From Hygrocybe punicea (Eukaryota; Basidiomycota; Agaricomycetes; Agaricales; Hygrophoraceae): 64,000 nucleotides of DNA. Under the pieces are notes generated by a model. That model ran no database searches. It saw only the letters and a list, made by a program, of their open reading frames with translations, and was not told the origin of the DNA. Every line of letters begins with the position of its first letter. Position 1 is the stretch's first letter. Of the stretch, positions 54,722-64,000 are shown piece after piece. Where the stretch lies: the NCBI GenBank assembly GCA_963556145.1, contig OY744463.1:7130001-7194000 (forward strand). The letters run 5' to 3'. A program made the position numbers and the translations under genes.

Positions 54722-56404
54722 ATGGGTCTGGCTGTCAGCAAGGGAGAAGTATTAGAAACCGTATTAAGCACCACACAGGCAAGTCCGTCTACAATCGGAC
54801 CTTTTCATTCTAACTTCTGTAGCAGGCCTCCATTTCCGTTTTGCTTATTCTAGGATATGGAGCTGCAGCCGAATTTTACGGTATCTTGACCCCACAGGGA
54901 GAAAAGGTGCCTTCCGCTTCCATATCGCTTGACCCTCATGTCAAAGTTCCCTCCAGAACATATCGCACCTAGGTGTCACCTTATTCCTCCCTGCACTTCT
55001 CTTGTCTGAGATCGGGCCCTACGCTTCGGCGTCAAACTTGGCACACGGTTTCGTATTGTTTTTTTTTTTCCCAATGGCTAAATAGAATTGCAACGTTTAC
55101 AACCCCCAAAGACTGGATAATCGTCGTCCTTGCTATATGGTTTCAACTCGTCTCGTATGCCGCTGGTGTCGTCTTACGAAAGTTCTTCAAGCTTCCCCGA
55201 TGGGTCGTGCCATGCCTGGTATTCAACAACGTTACCTCCCTCCCTCTTCTCCTGTTCAGTAGCCTCGAATCACATGGTGCTCTTGATGACCTCGTGGATG
55301 AAGGTGGATCACTGAATGTCTTATCTCGTCGTGCAAGAAGCTACATTCTGATACACGCGCTCGTATGCAACCTCGGTAAATATATATAAACATTATCGCA
55401 CTAAACATAAATCCACCTGCTTCCTCATAGCGCGCTTCCTTTTTGGGCCGATGTTGATGTCGTCCGAGAGTCACCACATCTTCAGTCATCATGAGACTCC
55501 GCATCCACTGAAGGTGTCCCAATGCGAGGCCGCAGATGCACCCCGAGACAGTTCCTCGCAGCCAGGTGACTCGGAACGCCAACCCCTCCTTGGTCACAGT
55601 CAGTCCAGCAGCAGCGCGGAGCTTCTCCAATCTAGGGGGAGAATGGAGCACGCCAAGTCGTTGTTGCACAAGGCGTGGGACCGTATAAAGCACGTTCTGA
55701 ACCCACCTTTGATAGGCGGCATAGTAGCTGTCATTGTTGGGGCTACACCATTCCTTCACAAGCTTATTTTGTCCGACGGCGCACCGCTTGCTGCTCTCAC
55801 TGACAGCATTTTGGCATTGGGAAAGTTGTATGTCGCATTGCAGATGTTTGTCCTTGGTGGACAACTATATGCCAAGCGGTGAATTTCAATCTTTCTCCCA
55901 TTTTAGACTAATGACTTAATATATAAGTCCACCATTCGAATCGCAGAGGCTCGAAAGCAGATATGAGTGCATTCGCACTTATATTCATGTGGAGATTCCT
56001 CTGTATGCCTGCGGTCTCGATTCTGACCGTTTATTTTGTCCGGACTCACAACATTATACCACCGAATCCTGTCTTGGTCTGTCTGCTTTGCCACCGGTAT
56101 TGCGAACCCTTTTGACATGTTTCCTTTGCGATTTTGACACAGGAATTTGTGCTCGCCGTCGTTCCAGTTGGCCCTCCAGCTATATCTCTCGCAGCAGTTC
56201 GTTAATAATCATTCTTTTGGATCCCCTTTCACTCTGATATTTACTTGTTATGTTTTGCAGGTCGCCGAGCTTTCCGACTTGTCACCCGAAGCGGAGGGCT
56301 GCATTGATCGCACATTGATGTATTCCTATGTTGTAACGCCATTCATCTCACTGCCTGTCACGGCAGCTTTGATGACTGTAATGAAGCTTCATGGCATCCA
56401 ATAA
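54722..56404 (+). CDS. PIN-like/AEC family transmembrane carrier, eight exons
   Basis: Exons: 54722-54778, 54826-54906, 54957-55047, 55112-55375, 55431-55878, 55947-56076, 56143-56196 and 56261-56404, together 1,269 nt or 422 residues in one frame. Intron 1 has a GC donor (CAG|GCAAGT); the rest use GT. Family landmarks are VLLILGYGAAAEFYGIL, ISHLGVTLFLPALLLSEIGP (residues about 47-66), WIIVVLAIWFQLVSYAAGVV, LVFNNVTSLPLLL, a polar central loop of about 90 residues, then NPPLIGGIVAVIVG, FMWRFLCMPAVSI, VPVGPPAISLAA and TPFISLPVTAALM. This is the layout of auxin-efflux-carrier-type (Mem_trans) proteins: two five-helix bundles around a cytosolic loop. In fungi they probably sit in the ER or plasma membrane; the substrate is unknown. 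Confidence 0.85.
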
Positions 56405-56689
56405 TGTTAGTGTTTCTAACTTTTTGTGTTACCGCTAACCCTTCAAGTTGTTTTCTTAGCTTATCTCTCTTCAGCTGCTTTTGATTCTTGTGCACAAACA
56501 AGCTTTATGGGATTGATATCAAAATGTAGAACTTCAGGCTGGAATATTTATCATCAATATTTATTACCAAAACAGCCTTTTTGCTGTAGAATGTATAGAT
56601 AAATGGCAAGAGGCATGTAGATGCTTGGCTTAGATTGTCAAGAGCTACATAGAGCTACATCATAGAGCTGTACAGCTCTGGATAGAAGT

Positions 56690-56985
56690 CGTCTTTGAGG
56701 ATGTCGAGGTGGATTCAATGGACAGGTGCCATTGGACACCACTCTTGCTTGCAGCATGATACAGGCCATGTCAAAGGTGAATTCAGGGGATAGGGGTGGG
56801 ACCACACCGCTCTGGTTTGCAGCCGGAAATGGACATGATGCAGTGGTACAGTTGCTGATCGGACCCCGCTATCGTTCGCGGCCAAAAATGGGCATGAAAC
56901 TGTACTGGAATTGCTACTGAAACGGCACGATGTTGTGGTGGATTTACTGGTGGATAATATATCATATGGTCTGGATGACTAATTT
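56690..56985 (+). pseudogene. Ankyrin-repeat relic
   Basis: Three degenerate ankyrin repeats: CHWTPLLLAA (about 56730), GGTTPLWFAAGNGHDAVVQL (about 56800) and, in a different frame, RTPLSFAAKNGHETVLELLL (about 56860-56920), then DVVVDLLVDN. Frames shift between units and no start or partner domain is seen. Could be the end of a former NACHT-ankyrin gene. Confidence 0.65.
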
Positions 56986-57178
56986 AGCGAGAAAGCATTT
57001 CCGTTTGTGCAGAGAACATATCGTATATATAAGAGCATACATAGCGTATACGCAGAGCGGGATCCTGAACAAGGATTCAAATATTCACACGTCCAAGCTG
57101 TTGGTGGAGAGCCCAACACGACATTCGGACGGCGCGAGGAAAGTTATCGGATAGTTCAACTTCGATATTGATACATCA

Positions 57179-59211
57179 TCATTCTGAAATGTGACCAAAA
57201 AAGTAAATCAATGACACAATACAAATGGAAAGGGCCAAAAGAGGGAAAGGGAGGTAGAGATAGCTAACCTTTTCACTGGCTACCACAGGCATTGTGCCGC
57301 CACTGGACGGGGTGATTTGGGAAAGATGTATTGACACGGGATCGCCCGTTCTGCCTCTTCGAAAATCTTCCCGCGAATTCAAGCTACCCAAAAAAACCAT
57401 TATCATATCAAACCCATTACTTCTCGATTTGAAATTTCAGGGCAACGTACGAGAACAGATAACAGCAGAAATACGCTATGAGAACAATTTGTGAAACCAT
57501 TCAATGCGAAGAATCACGCAGTGACGCACCTTCGGTAATGAGCCAGGCCATAACATGGACAAAGCCGGAGCGTGAAAACTTGCCCTGAAAGTCATGTCAA
57601 ACCTTTCTTTCATAACAAGATCACTCTGCCTTTGCTCACGAGTATAACAACGGAAATTGTGATGAAACTGTAGAGACGAATGGAATAAGACTGCGTAGCC
57701 AAGTTGGAGGACAAATCAAAAGACCTACAAGACAATCAAGCCTATATTTCCATCGCAAGTCAGATGGATTGCGGGATGATGAAAAGTGTTACTGAGACTC
57801 ACCAGTACTGACAGAATATAACATTAGGGTGTGGATAATGGAGTTGGTCCTGAACAAAAGAAATATTAGAGGAGTGTAAAATTGAATAAAAGCTGCTGAG
57901 GCTCCATGCTTTTTAAAGGGGCCCTTCGCTGTGTAGAAGTAGTAGCATAGTGAAACAGCGATGCTGAATTCAACAATGGTCAACGAGGATAAATGCAATA
58001 TTAGGGCTAGCTGAGAAATATTCTCGGTGAGGTCCTTCATCATGGCTCTACGGGAAAACTTTGTGCATTAGGTTTTCGGACAGCCAAAGATATCGAGAAA
58101 TACCAACAATGTGAAGGCGAGATCTGTAATTATGATTAATATATCAATGCCAATTGAGAACGGAAAAAACAACATACATTGAACACACGCTAGGAAGGTG
58201 AACACTCTACATCAGTGCCAGAAAGGAAAGGTCATGTTTGGAGAGTTCACACCCAGGGCAAAGACGGATAAGATCACCTGCTTCAAGAATAAGGAGCAGA
58301 ACATGTGCGTGAGAGTGTTCACTCACGAGGACGGTGGTTAGTAGCTTGTTCTTGTTGCTGACTATTCCGATTCGACCGGAAATAAATGGAACGACAAGTT
58401 GAGTTCATATATTCACTCACGTAGGTATACACGACGCGTAAACATGCTATCGCTGAGGAATCAGCACGGGGGTACAACATTTTGAGTAAATTCACCTTCG
58501 AATGATGAACTCCATAACTCCCTTTCATTAAAGAATAAAATTCAGTGCTGAGTACCTTGACACACCACATGGCACTCACCGACAATATGGGATTGACCTT
58601 GGACAACCCAAAGTAATATCAATCGCACTTTGCATCATCAAGATATAATGTATTTTCCCTCACCCACAAACTCCTGGAGGAATTAATTGGCAGAGGAGTT
58701 GTGAAATGAAGGAGAACGCTTACCAGGTGTTGACTGTCAGCGATTCTGGGTGACCGTACTCAGCAACGAGGAAGAAATAAGACGAGTGAACATTCAGGCA
58801 GAAGTTGCACGTATTCATACACCTAGTGGCAACGGTCATTTTGTCAGGTGGACAACAACCCATAGTTTGCTTGCCAGAGCAATCCGATCTTACAAAAGCT
58901 CGATTCAGAGGATGTGAGATAAGGAGTTTTACTGCGAAATCTCACCAGAACCCGAAGGAAGAGTCGATCTCCAGGATTGCGCATGTAAAATGTGTAGGTC
59001 TGGACACATGATATCCCCCATACACTGTTTTTTTTTTCCGATAAGAGTTGCGGAGCGTCACAAGAACGACAAAACGCACGCAGCGTTCGATACCGCTGTC
59101 ATTGGATTCGGTTAGCACAGGACAAAAAGATTTGCATCGAAAATACCAACCGCCTATGAACCAAGACCCAAGAATCGTCTCTACAGACGGTGCAGGGAGG
59201 CTCTCAGCCAT
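57179..59211 (-). CDS. DUF6534-type membrane protein, copy D
   Basis: Most diverged copy. The start at 59211 reads MAESLPAPSVETILGSWFIG. Other exons show CMNTCNFCLNVHSSYFFLVA followed by EYGHPESLTVNTW (about 58835-58735), FTRRVYL (about 58440), VSNKNKLLTTVL (about 58360), VEFSIAVSLCYYFYTAKG (about 57975), TNSIIHTLMLYSVSTGE (about 57840) and LNSREDFRRGRTGD (about 57400-57350). The exon upstream of CMNTC is open, as in copy C. Multi-pass membrane protein of unknown function. Confidence 0.6.
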
Positions 59212-59219
59212 TGTTCAGG

Positions 59220-61560
59220 TGATGAAAACCAGTGAGAATCACCAGTGGGAAGCCACTATTAAAACCGAGACCATGCGACAATCAGTGTCTCGCTTTTGAC
59301 GTGAGACATGACATGTGCATGTAGTCAGGGCAGACTGTCAGGTTTTGGCCAAGATTCCCCAACAGAGTGGAACGCAGCAAAAAACTTTGTTTGCACGGTG
59401 ACGGCGCCAAACCAGCAGCGCAGGCGAGAACAACGAACTTGAAACAGTGGGGCGGGGGACCAAAAAGATACCATCCGAATGTTGGTAGAAACCGAACGAT
59501 GGCGTTGCCCTGGGACGGGGGGATTCCCGTGTTCTGGGAGGCAAATCACTCACCGAACGTCTGTTCTGACCACCGTTGTCTTAGGCACGAAAAACAGAGC
59601 GCGACATCATTGGGACCTCCGGGACGTTACAGAGACTCGAGAGAGCCGGAAAGACGAGGATGGCCATGCGAGGGTTTCAAAATTAGGAAGTGAATTTGAC
59701 CGGTCCTGCAGGGCCCAAAAAACATGGACCAACGATCTCCGTAAGACGGTCCCTTTCGAATGCTGTTAAACCGCCTTGCATTCGATTGCTCTACACTGCC
59801 CACCCACCCTGACTGGGACTTCCTTGCATACAACTATGCCAATGCTAACACCCACCCACCAGCGATGGCGTCCCAAATCACTAGATGGGAACACAAGATT
59901 TCGGGCAGAGTAGAATGGCATGGGTGATGCTGACACAAATTCTAGGCATTTCAAACATTGCACTTGCGGCCACGGCCACGGCAACAGCAACAGCAACAGT
60001 TTACCACCCACAAACCCGACCCACCCTAACGATCTGGCCAGCGCCCTTTTTTAGGACTCCAACGTTTGACGTCGTACTGTACTAGTAATCCCGCGAATTA
60101 TAACAATGTGTCATATCACCCAGCGAATTCATTGAGCAGTGGTGCTCCTCAAAACCTTCAAGTTTCTTTGGCCAGGTGCACCGTGCAGGTGGTTTAGGAT
60201 GCGGTGGTTTAGAATGCTGGTTGCGGCCGTACAAGACATCGGAATCAGACAATTATTGAAATATTTAAACCTCTCATTGATTTTTCTCACTTGATAAGCT
60301 GCGCTTTGCTGGAAAATGCAGCTCCAATGAGGTATGTCGAACGTGTTTCCTACACTGGTGGGAGAAATGAGTGACCTCGGTGCTGGCTGCTTACAGAGTT
60401 TTACGACGCGGTACGACGGTAGTTCGTCCTTTACACGATAGTCTGGCTTGGCCAGCCTGAGGGTTGGTCACGATCAAATCCTTAATTGCTTGGTTAACAA
60501 AAGATTTATGTGATGGGGCATTGCTGGAACACGCGGCTCCAATGAGGTACTTCGAACGTGTTTCTGGTACTTGCAGAGTTTTACGGCGGGGGAGCACTGG
60601 CACGGCGGTAAGTTCGTCTTTCCAGAGTTGACCACTACCAAATGCTGGCATCGCTGACTACATCCGCTTTCCATACCAAAACCCAATTATACAATGTTTC
60701 CGTGGCCAATACCAGAGATGTCCCGTTCGTTTGCAGTAGGTCACCGAAGTCTTTTCACCTGCCTATCCTGTTGTTCATATATTTCCTAGGCCCTTAACCA
60801 ACAAGTCGTTCTACTAGTAACAACATTCTTTAGCCTCGAGCACGTTTCTGGCCCGAGGAATTTCCGCGAAGCAAGATCGGTGAATTCTCTTGTTGCCCTG
60901 TATATACTTGCAAACAACCGTAACTCATGCTAGGAACCTTTGTAGCGCATAACCTACAACATCCCCCGTTTCTCCAGTACGTCTCCTTTAACCACTCACA
61001 CCAGTGACAGAAATAAAAGTTTTTTGGTGTAGGCTATTACAGCCTCTTTCTAGTATCATTGGCGATATATGCGGTGTAAATGGTTTTTCAGCTTGAACAC
61101 TCCAGATGAATTCTTACGTTGCATCCAGCATCGCCGAACCTTGAAGCTTTCAAAGTTGGCTGCGACCCGTAGTTCCGTTTCGGCTTTGTGCTTGCTATTG
61201 CACCGATCCGCGTGGAGAGCACAAGGGAACTGTCACGGGTTGGACACAGGAATTGGCTGGTATCGTTACAATATTAAAATCATATACGTGTTCGACCTCA
61301 TTCACATCTTCACAGGTCAGGGTCAGGAAAGCAATATTTCATTTTAACTGTGGTTGCATCGTTGCAGACACGGGGCAAACACAAGTTTTTGGCAGTTTCG
61401 AATCCTCGGTTCTGGCCTGGTCACTATCCCTTCGTATTCTAGTGAATGGTCTTCGACCAGAACGGTATGGTAATCTACCTCGATCTATCCACCGGTAGCG
61501 TATTGACGATCTCTAGGCTACAGGAATCAATCGCTCAGAGTGGCCCGTTCCTCCTCCGAG
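59220..61560. other. Mostly non-genic, with a local direct repeat
   Basis: A frame at 59885-60085 starts with a signal-like stretch (MAWVMLTQILGISNIALA) but runs straight into a GCAACA/GCCACG simple repeat; not accepted as a gene. About 60303-60430 and 60525-60625 are degenerate direct repeats sharing GCTCCAATGAGGTA, CGAACGTGTTTC and GAGTTTTACG. Open frames at 61069-61498 have no recognisable motif. Confidence 0.4.
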
Positions 61561-61567
61561 AAACAGC

Positions 61568-62164
61568 ATGACCCGCGCTACCATCGTCAAGTTTTTATGT
61601 CTCTTGCTTCTGATGTCGTTTCTCCAGCTGCTTGACGGTTAAGTTAAACACTTTCTGAAACCACGGCTACTAATATAAATCACTCAGGTTTATTCTGCCC
61701 TTGCTGCGGTTTGAAACATTACTTTTGCCATGTACTGGAACCGTGGCAAACGTACAAGATGACTCCCGGTGTCGACAATAACCCGGAGCCGTTCGAGCGC
61801 AAGTTTAAGCACCGTCAAAATACACGTCTGTCTATCGTCGGCATAGACAAGCGTGACATGATTCTCGGGATTGAGCTCGACGGAACCTTTTTCGGCTATA
61901 CCTCTGATGTTGATATCGATAAATCACTGGATTGCGGGTCGGATTGGGCTCGGTGTTTAAAAATGGGAATGACAAACGTTATTTTGGACATTCCGGCAGG
62001 AGAACATTGGGTCAAATTAAGTTGGGAGGGCAAAGGTATGTGATTGTTCCCCCCATTTTCTGCTTTATTACATCCCTGTAGATTATCTGCCGGACACAAA
62101 GCACATCGACTGGGATGGACGCGACTACCGTAGATTCATGTGGAAACTCGATTCCTGCTTTTAA
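61568..62164 (+). CDS. Small secreted or membrane-anchored protein, three exons
   Basis: Exons 61568-61637, 61688-62035 and 62082-62164 add to 501 nt, 166 residues, all phases matching and introns with GT and AG borders. Residues 1-24 (MTRATIVKFLCLLLLMSFLQ and following) look like a signal peptide or anchor. Next comes a cysteine cluster (LFCPCCGLKHYFC, residues 25-37), then a compact domain with LSIVGIDKRDMILGIELDGT and IPAGEHWVKLSWEGK, ending FMWKLDSCF. The last half has the alternating hydrophobic pattern of a beta sandwich. No family is recognised; a secreted protein typical of fungi is a reasonable guess. Confidence 0.6.
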
Positions 62165-62950
62165 GGTTCAATATCCCCACCCTCTCCTGCAGCGCCCCTG
62201 CTTCAACCCCTCTTACCCTATGCACGCTTCTTATCCACCGTATGGTAGAACAGTCGAAGGTGCAATTCCACCAGGGCATCTACTCCCTCAACGCTTGAGG
62301 GCCAATACCGTTTATAATTTTACGCTCAAAGTGGGGAGAGATACACAAACGATGGGGTATGCCAGGTTCCTTGGTTACAAAAAGAGGTTTGTTGAGTTTT
62401 ATCACTTTCTGCGAACAATAGGGGCGCGCATTCTCCAAGCACGAAGACTTGGATCTCAAGAACTATTTTCTGGGACGACTGTAGGGCCGCACACAAACAG
62501 ATTGAAACAGGTCAGCGCTCGCTCGGCGATTTATTGTCCCCTATGGGCCCTATCCACCCTACCTACCACTGGAATTTAATGTATTCGTTATCAAGAAGCC
62601 ATTGTGGGCTGTTGAACGTTGAAGTCCCACCCAATATACTGTGGGTTCTACTGTATGGGTTCTCCTATGACATTCATTCCGAGTCTGCACTTTTACCCGG
62701 AGTATTCGTGAGGGTTGCAATAACGGCATTTGACGCTTCTTCGACTCCTGCGTGAATGCGTTGGCGCCGAGCTGGGCCAAGAATGTTCAAGGGAGCGAAT
62801 TGAATTACTCGCACCACTTGCGCACCACTTCATACGTGCGCTGGTCCCTGTTCAAGTCGAATTGAGCCATCGTACTTCATGGTGTCGCACATAACAAGTG
62901 TTCCTTATCCGGAACTGCAACCATCACTCACATCGCCTAGTGCCTTTTAT
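62165..62950. other. Intergenic, nothing recognised
   Basis: Short overlapping frames on both strands without motifs; no repeat boundaries seen. Confidence 0.4.
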
Positions 62951-62954
62951 ACAA

Positions 62955-63260
62955 ATGACGGAACGGACCGCGACCCACGAGTACCCACGCGAGGAAATCC
63001 GTGCCATGATGGACTTCTACCACGGGAAGACTTGTGTCCTGACGCACAACCAACTAACGGTGCATTGGGCTCACATGCTCGATGCAGCCTGGTTAACTTC
63101 CAATCAGCGGGTGCGGCATACTTTTCCATCTCCAGCTCTCTAACGCTAAAGATGCAACTGATAAGCTTCAATGGATGTTGGACAGGCATCTGCGTCAAGA
63201 CAAACATCCTAGCCATGCTGCCGAAATCCGAGAGAATCTTATACCTTGTATGTCATTTTG
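62955..63260 (+). pseudogene. HNH-like domain remnant
   Basis: The frame from 62955 reads MTERTATHEYPREEIRAMMD then CVLTHNQLTVHWAHMLDAA, resembling the C-x-(V/L)-TG ... WAH motif of basidiomycete HNH-type proteins. The continuation FQSAGAAY and then LQLSNAKDATDKLQWMLDRH lies in two other frames with no usable intron between, so two frameshifts are likely. It might also be the first part of the gene that continues at 63324. Confidence 0.4.
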
Positions 63261-63323
63261 ATTTGCTCCTGTCGCTCAAAAACTGTAATAACTATCACAG
63301 TGAGTCCTACTCATCACTCCGAG

Positions 63324-64000
63324 ATGGACAGTAGTCCTCCCATCGCAACACTGTTCCTGCATGAAGACTTAGTAGCTCGGACGCTTGCCTTCGAGCTTGA
63401 TCTACAGCAATGGAGATTGGCAGAAATAGGGGCCGGCCGAGGGGATCCGGGTAGACCCAATTATCTTGATGCCTTCTCAGTGAGCGATATTCTGCATCCT
63501 TTAGTGCAATTCTGATTAATCTCATGCATGTGTCAGATGCCTTTCACGGAGCACCGCTGGCATAGTCGTGGCTCAGCTTTTGTGAATCTTGATGAAGAAA
63601 GGACGTACTATGCGAGAGATTGTCCTGGCGTCCATCCGCCTTCCAACAATGCGTTCCCTACTATTCGTACTTTGCTTTCCATCCCATTTTCTCTTCTCCA
63701 CACCGTCACTCGCCTGTCTGCCATTGTTCCCCGAAGCCGATATCAACACGAACTGATCACAATGGGGGAAGAGATCTTATTTCTGTGGTCGTGGGATCCG
63801 TCACCTGCAGAGGTAGAGCTATTGACAATTCATGCTGCCCGGAATAACTTGAGCACGGTACGAACGCCCCAACCCATACCCATCCGAGATCGTCAAAACG
63901 TGACATTCGACGCGATGCGCCCCCACATAACATTCGGCCCAGCGACAGGTGCCCGTCGTGCTGACCATAGTGCAAGTTCAGTTTCAGACGGGATCACGTT
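63324..64000 (+). CDS. Uncharacterised gene running off the window end
   Basis: Exon 63324-63479 (52 codons, LVARTLAFELDLQQWRLAE and PNYLDAFS) joins across a 57 bp intron (GTGAGC...TGTCAG) to an exon from 63537 that stays open to 64000 (MPFTEHRWHSRGSAFVNLDE, LLTIHAARNNLSTVRT). The phase is kept. No stop is reached within the window. The first exon's FELDLxxWR pattern occurs in several Agaricomycete proteins of unknown role; whether it belongs with the HNH-like remnant just upstream cannot be told. Start choice is tentative. Confidence 0.45.

Noticed and set aside
59885..60085. Small secreted protein
   Set aside because: Signal-like start followed by a simple repeat and a short tail; no splice or conservation evidence.

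Overview
The window looks like part of a mushroom-forming basidiomycete (Agaricomycete) genome. Genes are broken by many introns of about 50-75 bp with fungal GT...AG or GC...AG borders. The families present (four DUF6534-type membrane proteins, a PIN/AEC carrier, a type II membrane glycosyltransferase-like protein, LysM, NACHT and ankyrin relics, a piece of RNA polymerase II largest subunit) are typical of Agaricomycetes. No rRNA, tRNA or CRISPR was recognised.

Layout. Positions 1-4.3 kb hold one DUF6534 gene (copy A, minus strand) next to an inverted, truncated piece of another family member. Positions 4.3-42.6 kb are almost entirely repetitive DNA: a 3.9 kb element with about 0.8 kb inverted arms carrying an ORF that is split by a 721 bp hAT-like MITE (8 bp target duplication); a 959 bp hAT-like element (8 bp duplication); C-rich degenerate satellite; two 142 bp MITE twins; a broken gene of an uncharacterised family with a SAM-like C-terminus; two near-perfect foldback elements flanked by TA; a complete 14,847 bp Ty3/gypsy retrotransposon; a 137 bp minisatellite; and a five-exon DD34E (Tc1/mariner-type) transposase gene. 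Positions 42.6-64 kb are more gene-like: DUF6534 copies B, C and D, the glycosyltransferase-like gene, an uncharacterised four-exon gene, a decayed LysM gene, an eight-exon AEC carrier, a small secreted-type protein, and an HNH-like remnant followed by an open frame running off the end.

The retrotransposon is the centrepiece. Its two 1,385 bp LTRs look identical, it is flanked by CCGG on both sides, and it sits inside the first part of a SAM-like-family gene whose halves lie at 19047-19122 and 33970-35551. Besides Gag, protease, RT, RNase H and integrase it carries an ASCH-like domain after the integrase C-terminus, a GC-rich in-frame insert in a 1,992-residue first ORF, and a separate 242-codon ORF before the 3' LTR. 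Its U3 carries a GATAAG cluster and seven ATTGTTC motifs just upstream of a TATA box.

DUF6534 copies A and B are near-identical over about 2.5 kb and bracket the whole repeat-rich block, so the block probably grew between, or was moved together with, duplicated family members. All exon borders come from reading splice sites and protein continuity by eye; coordinates may be off by a base or two, and family calls rest on remembered motifs, not on a search.
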